A stretch of 64,000 nucleotides of DNA from Chloranthus sessilifolius (Eukaryota; Streptophyta; Magnoliopsida; Chloranthales; Chloranthaceae), in NCBI GenBank assembly GCA_021018995.1, contig CM037587.1, positions 92,067,251-92,131,250 on the forward strand, written 5' to 3'. Positions 42,961-53,070 of this stretch are shown piece after piece (the first letter of the stretch is position 1; the number at the start of each line of letters is the position of its first letter). The position numbers and the translations under genes were made by a program. Under the pieces are notes generated by a model, which saw only the letters and a list, made by a program, of their open reading frames with translations, had not been told where the DNA came from and made no database searches.

Positions 42961-43288
42961 AGTTCAAACTGCTTGGCGCTCGGCCTTGGGATTGGACTAC
43001 CACAAAACTCTCACTTCATAATAGTCAGATAAAGGAAGGCTCTCCGTTGCAAGGGAACAACTGAATGTGTGTGGAAGAGTAGGGGCCCCGAAGCCCTAGG
43101 TTATGATCATGTTCCCGATCAATGGGATGCTTAGCCCCACATAGTAAGGTAACTCCTGGACTCTGATGGGTGCCACTGTAACTCCGGGTAGCAGGGTATT
43201 TAGATCTTTTGCTGACTATGGGATAAAGCTAAGTGAGATCTGTTTGCTCTAGGATTTAAAGGATACTTTAAGTGAATCTAATGCGCGG

Positions 43289-44400
43289 ATGGTTAATGGG
43301 AAACAGGATAAAATGACACCGACAAGGAAACAAGCTGGAACCTCACGGAGAGGCTCACGAGCAGAGTCCCCAACAGCCACTGAGGGAGGAAAAAGCACAA
43401 ATGAGACGAATAGGTTGATAAGGAAGATGGCTAACGCTTTTAGGCAGCAAATGGCCCAGATGGCAGAAGCACATCAACAAGAAGTGCAAATGATGCAAAC
43501 TATCCAAGAAATTATTGTAAAATAACAACAGCCCCCTCATCAACCTGCTACTCCATGAGGATCTCACGGCACCGGATTCGAATCATTTAGGAGAGCTAGA
43601 CCTTTGTCCTTCAAAGGTGAGCTTAACCCGGGCATAGCCGAGTCCTGGATAAACCAAATAGAGACACATCCGGGTTGCAGCACCGGAAGAGAATCAAAAG
43701 GTCACTTGCGCTGCATGCTTCCTGAAAGATGAAGCCGGACAGTGGTGTGCGACCAAGAGAACTCAAAATCGAGAAGAGAACTGGACATGTGAACAGTTAC
43801 GAGAGGCGGCCTTCTTCGACAAATACTTCTCTTATGCAACAAGGGCTCAAAAGCGATAGAAATTTCTGAAAGTGAAGCAAGGAAGCATGAAGATCGCGCA
43901 ATACAAAGCAAAGTTTGATGAATTGTCTCGCTTCGCTCCTGCCTTCATCACTGATGAAGCCGAAAATTGCTTCATGTTCTAGCACGGCTTGACGCCGTAT
44001 CTATGTGAGAAGATTGTCGAAACGAAAATCAGAACCTATGGTGAGTTAGTGGATCGCACTCAGCTCCAAGAAAGAGATTGAAAAGGTGATTCAAAAGAGA
44101 AGTCAATGATAGAGCATTCAAAAGGGTAAGGCAGTATAAAAGTCGCGAGGGAAGTTCAACAAACCCCCTGAGAAGAAACAAAGGTTTGTTCAGACCTAAT
44201 ATTCAAGGAGTTTACCGCAACAATAGCCACTAGGCCTCCCTGCTCCTCAACGAACTCAGCAATCGATATTTTCCACCTATACTTACAAGGTTTGGTCCAT
44301 TTACAGTAAGAGGCATCAAGCTAGTGAATGCCGATTTGCAGCAGGGACTTGTTTTCAATGCAGTGAGCGTAGCGTGACGCTACCACATGTATCGGGATTA
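43289..44400 (+). pseudogene. Gypsy gag, several frame breaks, pol deleted
   Basis: The start MVNGKQDKMTPTRKQ is basic and is followed by a coiled-coil-like ANAFRQQMAQMAEAHQQEVQ. After a stop, other frames give the Gag core: RARPLSFKGELNPGIAESWI, then FLKDEAGQWCATKR, EAAFFDKYFSYATRAQKR, KQGSMKIAQYKAKFDELSRF and TPYLCEKI. A CFQC half-knuckle lies near 44350. The family is the long-LTR Gypsy type (Tekay/Del or similar). No protease, RT or integrase follows; the element jumps to its 3' end. Confidence 0.82.
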
Positions 44401-44916
44401 CCCTCAGAGAACTACACCAATGAGAGAATGAGCGGCTCAACCATTGACTTGAGGAAGAGCATATGCCATGACTGCAAATGTTGCGGTTCAGGGTACGTAT
44501 TTTAAAGAATGCATAGACTATTTTCTTTTATTCGAGCACCTTCTTAGAATATTGAACATTGTAGATTGCATTGTTGATGCCTTATTAGATTGTTTAACAT
44601 CACTATTTGTTTATAAATCATGTGTTCAAACCATTTATTCTAATACATATCTATGCCACTGAAAGTACTGAAAACTTTTAGAAACCTTGAAATATTGTGT
44701 CGTGTTACAGTTGGTAACTAATGATTCTTATTATTGAATAGATTTAAAGAGGATCGACTCCTATTATTAGGAGGGTAGACCCTACCTCGATAATCTAAGT
44801 TATTTCGTGTTACCAAGCAGTGAAGTTTTGGATGCGGATAGAGACTTCAATGAAAAGAAATAGATGGATTTAGAACGATAACTCTAACTAAATTAAATGT
44901 CATTTTCGAGGACGAA
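44401..44916. other. Interior of the deleted Gypsy element, unrecognised sequence
   Basis: The DNA is AT-rich with no pol motif. The start of the pol deletion is near 44400-44500. A 64-codon frame at 44468-44662 has no family signature. Confidence 0.5.
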
Positions 44917-44938
44917 AATTTTTATAAGGAGAAGAGGA
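44917..44938 (+). promoter_or_regulatory. Polypurine tract region of the deleted Gypsy element
   Basis: The phrase TTTCGAGGACGAAAATTTTT (from about 44904) followed by ATAAGGAGAAGAGGA and then TGTAGCAACCCTGA at 44939 is the standard 3' junction of long-LTR plant Gypsy elements, where TGTAACACCC begins the LTR. Confidence 0.8.
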
Positions 44939-45690
44939 TGTAGCAACCCTGATTTTTTGGAGAGTTGACTTGTTGACCCTTGGAGAAGATTTGACTAGTT
45001 TGACCATAGTCAAACCTCTGAATGTATTATAGTAGCATGAGATTCACCCCTTTTTATTTATAAATCTTCTATACTTATTTGAAATGTATATAAATATATG
45101 ACTACATGATGATAAATATAAGCAAACACTCCCTCTCGTGCACTTTTGGCACAGCAAAAGGAGCGAAACACAGAAACAGCAGAAAATCCAGAAAAACTAC
45201 CTCAACATATAGTATCCAATCAGGCAATATCTTCCAAATACAACATCTTACCACCAAGTAGGCACATCAAAAGCACCAGGGGAAAAAACCGATCAAATGG
45301 TTTGAATATCCTTAAGATGTGACGGTGGAGGGAAGAGAAATACCTAGTAAACCGTGAATCTAAAGATTGCACAAAATATCACTAAATACAGCTCCAAAAA
45401 TTGCAAAAAATACTACTAATCTGTAAATAATTTTCCCCTGTAGATCTGACTGATGTTGTAAACATTGAGGTGACAAAGTTGACCTAGAAATGCGAAATTG
45501 GAAATATGATAGACGAATTTGTTGTTCATAACCCTGCAAGACCTCGAATCAAGATGTTATCAAAGAGAAAAATGGAGACCATAAAAAAGATCAAATTGAG
45601 GTATATTCTGTCTCCATAGGAGATCAATGGTTTCACCCTACTGATGTCTGCATAATGTCAACATCAACAGTGATGAGGTGGCACAAAAAC
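44939..45690 (+). repeat. Start of the 3' LTR of the deleted Gypsy element
   Basis: It begins TGTAGCAACCCTGATTTTTT and continues into AT-rich DNA with short AGTTGACTTGTTGACCC and GTTTGACCATAGTCAAAC repeats. The end was not found, and the right limit given here is only where dispersed repeat Y starts. Confidence 0.55.
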
Positions 45691-45712
45691 CAGTGGTGAC
45701 CTGTTTGATACC

Positions 45713-45840
45713 AACAAGTAAATGTGGGTTAGCGGTTTCGTGACAAGGTAGTAACAGTGTTTGGAGATTGGTTTTAGGGTTAGGTATAGAGGTTAGAGAT
45801 AGAAGAGAGGATAAATTAGAGAAAGAGAGACGGTAGAGGC
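45713..45840. repeat. Dispersed repeat Y, copy 2
   Basis: It matches 16145-16290 in the same orientation (AACAAGTAAATGTGGGTTAG, GAGATTGGTTTTAGGGTTAG, GAGATAGAAGAGAG). A TGATACCA just before it (about 45708) could be a reversed primer-site match, but a TGGTATCA core alone is weak evidence. Confidence 0.6.
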
Positions 45841-45879
45841 AACCTTAGTTAGGGAAAGAGCATGTGTCAAAAATTCGGA

Positions 45880-46065
45880 AAACCGGTACGTATTGTCCAA
45901 CTCCAAAACCGATAAGTATTGGTTCCGGACGATAGATTGGTATGCATCGTCCGGTATTTTGCTCTGTTGTATGGGAGGCACCGATACGATACCTTGAATG
46001 TACCGTATCGGTGAGGTCCAAAACCGATACGTATCGGTATCAGACGATATTTTGATCTATGGGAA
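45880..46065. repeat. GATACGTATC-type repeat, second copy
   Basis: Units such as CCGGTACGTATTGTCC, CCGATAAGTATTGG, ACCGATACGATACC and ACCGATACGTATCGGTATC repeat every 20-40 bases. Like 38705-38966, it is built from near-palindromes around TACGTA. Confidence 0.6.
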
Positions 46066-46199
46066 AGAGTCCCCATTAGCTTTAATATTAAGTGGGAAAA
46101 AGTTGCACACACACCCAATAATACTCTTAAACATCACACACACGACATACTAACAAGAAGGCCAATTTGCAGTTTGCTTTAGTATTAATTTTGATAGCA

Positions 46200-47970
46200 A
46201 CTTTTAACACTACTATTAGTGACAGAAATGGCCTACAATCGGGTTATCTGGGCTGCTTAGAATACATGTTGAGCAGGTTGGGTTTTGGGGTCAAATGGAG
46301 GAAATGGATGCGGGCTTGATATTCCTTAGTGTGGTTTTCGGTCATTATTAATGGGACTCCGACAAGGTACTTTAAAAGCTCTAAAGGTGTTCGACAAGGA
46401 GATCCCCTATCTCCCTTCTTATTTAATATGGTCGGCGAAGCTTTAGACGGTCTAACCTCCCACGCTCAGCTACTTAGCTTTTTCTCCGGGGTCCATGTGG
46501 GCCAGTCAGGTTGGCGCATCTCTCACCTCCAATATGCGGACGATACTTTATTCTTCTTTAAGGCGGATGGAGTTGAGATTCAGAGGTTGGCGGAGGTCCT
46601 TGCCATCTATGAGGTTGTCTCAAGGCAGCAGGTTAATTTGCAAAAGTCGACTCTTCCGGGCATTGGTGCTGCCAACACGGTGCTAAATCAGTTGGCTGGC
46701 GCGGTGGATGGAGAGATCACCAACCTCCCTATCTCTTATTTGGGCCTTCCTCTTGGCATCGGCCAACCCAACACCGGGACTTGGTTCAAAGGATCGAGCA
46801 GTGTTTGGCCTCTTGGAAAGGCAAGTTCCTTAGTAGGAGAGGCAGGCTGCTCCTCGTTAAATTGATCCTCTCTAGCCTCCCCGTCTTCTGCATGTCATTG
46901 TTCAAGTGTCTCATGGCTGTTGTTCATAGACTTGAACAAATCCAAAGGAATTTTCTTTGGGAGGGCTCGGGTTTCCGGAGCTTGCATTTGGTCAACATTG
47001 CCTTGTTGAGAAAATGGTTTTGGCCTGCTGGTTTGGATAGCGAAAGAGCGAGCTTGTGGGTCAGCTTTGGCGGAGAAATACAAGTGGTTGGGAGGTAATT
47101 GGGGGGTGAATGTTGGCATTAACAGTTCTTTCTCAGCTTGGTAGAAAGCTATTCATGGGACCTGGCCTTCGCACTCCCGTTGGGTGCGGTTTAGTTGGGG
47201 CGATGGGCTCCGTATCAAGTTCTGGGACGACTCTTGGGCGGACATCAGGTCGCTTAAGGAGATCTCAGTTATTTGGTTGAGCCGAGTGGCTCGGTGTCTC
47301 TTTTTTTTTTGGAAAGAGAGGGAGGGACTGCGTGGAATCTAGTCACCCGGAGGCTTCTTAGAGATGACGAGTTGTCCTCTTTCCAAGGTTTGTTGGTTGT
47401 GCTTTATGGTTTGCAGAGAAATCTGAGCCACACCGATGTGCAGATTTGGATGCCCACGATTAACGGTAATTTAGCGTCAAATCGTACTATCGGATCTTGT
47501 CGAGTAGGAAATTAATCATGTGGGGTTGGGCGGGTGTGTGGAAGTCCCGAGTCCCTCCCAAAATCAAATTCTTTTTGTGGACCTTGATCGAGGGGAGAAT
47601 CCTCAATCCTCACTATTGACCAGTTGATCCGTAGGGGGGGGAATCTTCCAAATGTTTGCGTTATGTGCCATCAGTCGGAAGAGTCGGCGTCTCATCTTTT
47701 TCTGCACTGTTGGGTTGCCACTAAAGTCTGGGGGGTGATTCTCAGGTCCTTTGATATGGCTTGGGGGTCCCCGAGTACCATTCCCCAACTTTTCTTAGCT
47801 TGGTGTTAGTTTGGATGGTCAGTTGGGGGCGTTATGGAGGGTTGGTTTCTTTGCGGTGATATGGTCCCTCTAGGTCGAAAGTAATGCCAGTATCTTCTGC
47901 CAGAAGCGGCATCCGACGGGCTCGGGCTCTCATATTTGATAACCTCCTATCATCAATCTCATGCCATCCA
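46200..47970 (+). pseudogene. L1-type LINE, 5'-truncated (RT C-terminal half and zf-RVT)
   Basis: It starts inside RT. The plus-strand frames give VKWRKWMRA, WFSVIINGTPTRYFKSSKGV, RQGDPLSPFLFNMV, the intact catalytic LQYADDTLFFF, and the thumb with ISYLGLPLGIG (46329-46790). A frameshift follows, then LASWKGKFLSRRGRLLLVKL, LSSLPVFCMSLFK and RNFLWEG (46781-47060). Later come IKFFLWTL and CVMCHQSEESASHLFLHC (about 47560-47740), the zinc-binding zf-RVT region. Truncation at the 5' end is usual for LINE copies. The end near 47970 is approximate; no clear poly(A) was seen, and a (TC)n run follows. Confidence 0.9.
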
Positions 47971-47984
47971 ATTAAAGTAGAGGA

Positions 47985-47985
47985 G

Positions 47986-48030
<45 letters not shown>
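47985..48030. repeat. (TC)n microsatellite
   Basis: About 20 TC units lie just after the LINE remnant. Confidence 0.95.
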
Positions 48031-48032
<2 letters not shown>

Positions 48033-48199
48033 ATAGTTAGAGTCTCAAATTCCCAATAAGAAAGCATATTCTCAATTAAAAAATGATTTTCATGATCTTA
48101 TCTTCCCAATAAAAAAAATATTTTCATGATATCATATAATTCATAGAAAAAGATTTTGAAAGGATAAAGGACTAAAGACGCCTCCTTATTCCCCTCCCA

Positions 48200-48361
48200 T
48201 CTTCGGCTCATCTATGAATAAATGCACTGGGTTGGGCCGGGCCGAGTTTGGGTTTTGAAAGTTTGTTGTCGGCCGGGCTTGGAATCATAATCCCGCCATG
48301 AGCCCGGGTCAGGCTTGGGTATACTCCAGCCCGGCCCAAACCTGGCCCGTTACCACCCCTA
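48200..48361. repeat. GGCCGGGC-rich repeat, MITE-like
   Basis: The units GGGCCGGGCCGAGTTTGGG, TCGGCCGGGCTTGG, AGCCCGGGTCAGGC and CAGCCCGGCCC end in GCCCGTTACCACCCCTAC. This closing phrase is typical of a common plant repeat with GGGGTG(G)(T/C)AA ends. The left end is not clear. Confidence 0.5.
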
Positions 48362-48553
48362 CAATCAAAGTTCAAAAGAGAGTAAACATTTAGTATGGCC
48401 CCTTGCTAATTTAACAAACTCAAATAATCTTATTAAGTTCAAACATGCATGACTTAACTGGCCACCCGTTGGAAGGCTTTGACCACCATCACCTCTAGAT
48501 TGTGCAGCTGCAATGTACTTCTTAGTATGGATCATCTTCTTTAGTTCCATATG

Positions 48554-49565
48554 TGACGCAAGACATACGCTAAAACCTTAATTATCCAAGTTTGGGATTG
48601 ACTACAAATTAAATTGAATAATGGAAATATTTGAAATCTCCCAAACACATAAAAAAAAATTCAAAGAATTTAATTAAACAATTAGAGTAAATCAATTTAG
48701 CGTTCGCATGCATTAAAATTTTCCGATCTAGAAAAACAGATCTAATAAAGGATTCGAGTTTCGCTCTAGTCTAAAGTACCAAGCGATAATCGCGGTATCG
48801 TCTCTTGATTCCTCTCGGGTGAATAAATAAGGCTTGAAGGATTAAAACAAATAAAAGGATAGATCAAAAGATTGAAACTAATAATATTTTGGGGGTTTTA
48901 GAATTTATGAAAGCAAAGGAAAAATACTACCATATGACAAAAAGAGAAAAGATGGAATAAGGGGATAGAGGTCCATGGCTTCACACCAAGGGTTTCCAAG
49001 GCTTCGCACCAAAGCTACACGTCGGCTTCACACCAAGTCGCACAAGAAATGAATAAACACTCCTCAAGTTTCGAAAGATTAGCTCCTTCAATCGAAAACT
49101 CTTCACAAGTTCTCTAGGGTTTGCACAAAAGCAACTCTCAAATTTTCATTAATCAAAAACTATCTCTTACAAAATTATAAAGACCTTATACAGTAGGTCA
49201 CTCAAAAGAAAACCCTCAAACAAATAAATAAATAAAAAGACAAGTTTGACCCTAAAAACCCAACCTTCGTTTCCTGACGGAACTTATTCACGTGAAAAAT
49301 CGATCGATCGACAATGGTGCTCGATCGATCGAGTATATATAACTAGAAACAGAACATCACCAAAATTAAAACTCTCGCTGGGCACATTCGATTGATCGAA
49401 GCATGGGATCAATTGATCGACTGAGCGACTCTTCAGTCCTTGAATTTTGAATCGTTTGTCAATTTCTTTTCGGTTCTTCCGCTCCGGCTCCCTTTTGGCT
49501 TCTCTCGACGCTTAAGAATCTTTTGCGGCCCAGGTCTGATGCTCTTGATCATGATGTCCCCATCA
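48554..49565 (-). repeat. Solo LTR related to element E, with target duplication
   Basis: It begins TGACGCAAGAC and ends TCCCCATCA in plus reading, and is flanked by a perfect ATATG duplication (48549-48553 and 49566-49570). Reversed, it contains the E-type blocks GAGAGTTGC...GCAAACCCTAGAGA and the AGCG(T)A...GCGTCA end. Its U3 palindromes are CGATCGATCG (49300-49340) and CGATTGATCGA (49388-49422). With no interior it is a recombined solo LTR of 1,012 bp. Confidence 0.92.
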
Positions 49566-49570
49566 ATATG

Positions 49571-50030
49571 AATTAAGACTTCACCTCATATTTAGATTTT
49601 AATCACAAGTTACAACAACAAAATAGCAATTAAAAAGGACGATGTTTCTAAGAACCAAAAAGGCTACAAGCATGTGCTAATAAGGACCAGCAGGCAGTTC
49701 CATTAACACAATAACATGTGTAAGGCTTCTGCAAGGTAGATGAACTACTCTATGCCAAAGAGAAAACCCTAACATAATACTAACAACGAACAGAAAAAAT
49801 TGTACTACACATGAAATCAATGCCTTCTTATGTTACCATAAGTTAAGAGCACAAAAGCACCAACAGTTGAATAAAAAATGCAGCAAGGAATAACAGTAAC
49901 CTCAGAAAAACTATGAAGAAATACGGTGAGCAAGATGCGATCTTATTAACAGATTTAGTAGCACTAGGCAATTAGGAAATGGAATAAAATGGATACAAAA
50001 ACTAACATTGCCCTTGGTGTTAAGACCCTC
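49571..50030. other. Intron sequence beside the PP2C exon
   Basis: It is AT-rich, with no repeat or gene recognised. It runs to the splice donor of exon 50033-50300. Confidence 0.55.
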
Positions 50031-50032
50031 AC

Positions 50033-50300
50033 TTTTTGAAGGACACATCACCAATAGCTCGAGATAGAGCCAGCTCACCATTGACCCGAGCTACACCAGC
50101 CCATTCTACAACATAACCACCAGCAGCTTCCACTCGAACTCGTTCATCATGTCTATCCGGGTGATGATCTTCAGTCAATTCCTTGACGTAAAAATATGTT
50201 GATCCCTCAGAGGCTGCGAAGTGGTGAGAACTCTCATATTCCTTCACAGGAGATATATCATAATTACGTCTCCTCTGTCCAAAAGATTTTGACCAAGTGC
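50033..50300 (-). CDS. PP2C-family protein phosphatase, central catalytic exon
   Basis: On the minus strand the acceptor TTGTACGTTGCAG precedes GCACTTGGTC and the exon ends TTCAAAAA before donor GTGAGG. It is 268 nt, entering in phase 1 and leaving in phase 2. It encodes [40 protein letters not shown] and RVEAAGGYV, then [29 protein letters not shown] and [14 protein letters not shown] are core PP2C motifs. The next exon is at 15343-15710. The domain start (motifs with DGH and the first metal-binding Asp) must lie in exons beyond the window or was not found in it. Neighbouring DNA on both sides is transposon-derived. Confidence 0.9.
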
Positions 50301-50439
50301 CTGCAACGTACAAAGTTTAGAAACAATCGACCTTTACCTAACTAGTGTGTGACTGCCATAATTAAAAATACATAAATAGATAAATAACATAATTACACTT
50401 GAAAGCAAGAACATGCAACTGCATAATAATAGCAAATCG

Positions 50440-50530
50440 CAACCAACATCATCAACATCATCGCCTTGTCCAATCCATTTGGGGTCGGCTTTGTGAGTCT
50501 TATATCTCCACTCATTTTTGTGACTTTTCC
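50440..50530. repeat. Common plant retroposon-like repeat
   Basis: The phrase CCTTGTCCAATCCATTTGGG followed by GTCGGCTTTGTGAGTCTTAT is a sequence seen in many plant genomes as part of a short interspersed repeat. The class is from memory and the ends are not defined. Confidence 0.4.
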
Positions 50531-50589
50531 AATCAGGATCTAATGAGGGACTGGAAGGAGGTATGTTGTACAAGGTGTCCTCCCAGCTC

Positions 50590-50930
50590 CAAGCCCATAG
50601 ATGCATGGATGCTTCCGGACCACAGGTGGATCAGACTAAACTTCAGTGGATGTAGCAGAGGGAGTCCTCGCACTGCTAGATTTAGGCAGGATATTTCACG
50701 ATAGCACAGATTCGAAATTTCTTTTGCTGGCCCCATGGGCCGGAGGGGCGTGATTGCGGTTGAGGTGCATGCCCTCCGAACTAGCTCTGCCTTCTCCTTT
50801 GATTACATCATCAATCTCAATCAGAGCTCTCCCATGGTGATATATCAGCAGATTCAAGGTGATGAATCATATTCTGAGCCAGATGATTGGCAGTGCTCTC
50901 ATATCCGTAGTTCAAAACTTTGTTTGCCTC
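50590..50930 (+). pseudogene. LINE RNase H fragment
   Basis: The plus strand reads HRWIRLNFSGCSRGSPRTAR, then FAGPMGRRGVIAVEVHALRT and later MVIYQQIQGDES. This follows the plant LINE RNase H pattern LNFDGSSRGNPGPAG ... FAGPIG ... AEVxAL ... VEGDS, with the first catalytic Asp changed to Ser and an internal stop. It is isolated from any RT. Confidence 0.7.
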
Positions 50931-50994
50931 GGTATCGAAGAGGCCCAAGATGCCGAGATGGTAAATGCATGTATTGGGCCACAAGAGACCAATT

Positions 50995-51072
50995 TCTCAA
51001 AGTGAAATTGGTGTCTCGTTTGTCTCGAGAAGGTTTTTGAGAAATTGGTATCTCGTTTGTCTCGAGGAGGAA
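50995..51072. repeat. Short direct repeat
   Basis: Two copies of GAAATTGGT(G/A)TCTCGTTT followed by GTCTCGAG(A/G)AGG lie about 35 bp apart, with a related CAATTTCTCAAAGTG just before. There is no coding evidence. Confidence 0.65.
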
Positions 51073-52492
51073 AAAACCTCTTCATTTTTTTCTTCTTTTT
51101 CTTTCTCTTCTAGGTTTCTCATTCAATGTTCATTCTTCAATATATCACCATCATCAAATCCACACAAGATCATGCAAGGATCGTTTTTCTCGCAAATAGG
51201 TACCCTACCATGCCCAATTACTTTTTAAAAATTTAGGATGAATGATCAAGTTAGCTAAGTAGTAAGTACACCACTTATTATGTTTCTAATCTAATATAAT
51301 GCATACAAGATTTGTTCATCATACATGCAATAGGTGAGAGTTGTAAAATTTGATATCATTATTGCGGTAATTTTGAATAATTTTGGATTTTATATCATTA
51401 TTTTAAGCCCTAATTAGATAAAATCGATAATTACCATATATGTAAACATTTGATATCTATGTTCATAGCCACACCAACATCTCAAATTCTCAGGTAACCT
51501 AATCTGAAATTAAGGCTTCTAATCAAACTTACTTGGACTATATTTCATGTGCACATATTGTATTTCATCTTTCAATACAAATCTTATATAGAATGGATAT
51601 TTGATTAAATAATAATTTAGACTATAAGACTAGAAGTATAGAAGAAATAGAAAAATTAAAAACTAACTAAAAGAAAGAAAAGAAATGAGGTTTAAATAAA
51701 ATACTAGCAGAAAAAAATTTATAACAAAACTTGGATGGAAACACGGCTTGAGCTCGGCTCGGTAGAGCTGAGATAGAGCTCGAAATGTTTAGGCTTGCAG
51801 AGCCTAGAACCGAACTCGAGCTCGGCTCATATAAGGTAGAGTTGAGCTAGCGCTGACCCAAGCTCAGGTTCGGCTCCGTTGTAGCCCTAATCACAATGAC
51901 AAATTTCCTCTTCAGCAATATTTTTCGGGGAGGAGGCGTTTCGATTCATTTCGGATAAATTTCGAGAAAAATGCACGGAGTATAAAATATAGAAAAGTTA
52001 TTTAATATTTTCAAGATTACTATTTAATATTTTTAAAAAGGGCCAAATCTTGAAATTTTCGTTAATTTCGCCGAAATATTGGAAATTTCGGCAAAATCAG
52101 CGAAATTTCGCCGAAAGTTTCGGCCGACCCCTGTTTCGGCAAAGTTTGCCGAAATTTGTCACTATGTTCGGCATCAGCACCAATGCTCAAGGGACAATTA
52201 GCTCAATTCCGGGGAAGGAACTCAATAATATAGAATAAATAAAAATAAGAAGGCTATGCTCATTTCCCGCAACCCACTCTATATGCATTATGATAATTGC
52301 ATCCTTTATTTGAATATGCATCTTTATTCCCTAAACTCTCGCACACACAGTATGGCTCTATTTTATCCAAACAGGAGAAGGAAGAAGAAGAATGTGAACT
52401 AAGAAAATCGAAATGAGAAGCATCCAAGGCGAGAACCTTTATATGATTAGTTTCCTGAGATGAGCTGCGCAGTCGAGTATATGAGGGGCAAG
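51073..52492. other. Non-coding stretch with two short palindromic repeat families
   Basis: At 51740-51890 GAGCTCGG/GAGCTCGAAA-type units end in GGCTCCGTTGTAGCCCTAA. At 52030-52170 CGAAATTTCG units repeat (GCGAAATTTCGCCG, GCCGAAATTTG). The rest is AT-rich with no gene. The minus-strand frame at 52260-52550 has no family signature. Confidence 0.55.
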
Positions 52493-53070
52493 CAGTGTTG
52501 TCACATGCGACCGCATAGGCCAACATCGGGTCCAAAATCGCATAAGACACAGGGGCTTATGCAATTCTGGAAAGTATGCCATCGCATACTAAAGTATGTG
52601 ATGGCATAAGCGCAAAGTATGCTATTATGTCATACTCCTCCAATAGTCAGAAATATGACCGTTGGAGAATTTTATTTTATTTTTCGAATTTGAGGTCCTC
52701 TTACCTATACAAACAAAGGGTTTGGTCCTTATCTTTTCCCCACAACCATTTCTTGGTTTATTTCCTCTCTAATCCTCTCTTTAAGTTTCTTACCTCTCAT
52801 CTTTCTAGCAAATTTATTTTTCTTCTTTTGCATTATACTTTTAGTATTTTAGCACTGTAAACTTGTACTTGCTTTTAGCTTCAAGATTCAAGATTCTCTG
52901 GTCATAGAAGGAAGCTTCCAAGATTCAAGATTCAAAATCAAGAATCAAGATTTAAGATTCAAGCTTTGAGGTTTGGGTATTTATTTGTTTAATTTTTGGT
53001 TTAAGTTAAATTACTTAGACTATCTTATCTATTTTCTATATCATCACCATGTCTTCTTCTTTAATATGGA

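Larger units (their letters stand above)
15711..50032 (-). other. Giant PP2C intron, 34,322 bp, filled with nested transposable elements
   Basis: The donor is GTGAGG on the minus strand (50027-50032), just after codons for RAIGDVSFK. The acceptor is TTATTTTCAG just before FGVISVPE (ending at 15711). Both flanking exons are on the minus strand, in the right order, and the split codon is in phase. The intron contains element C with its nest, a chromodomain fragment, a mitovirus-like fragment, a deleted Gypsy element, a LINE and a solo LTR. It could instead be two broken paralogues, but the exact phase match favours one gene. Confidence 0.78.
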
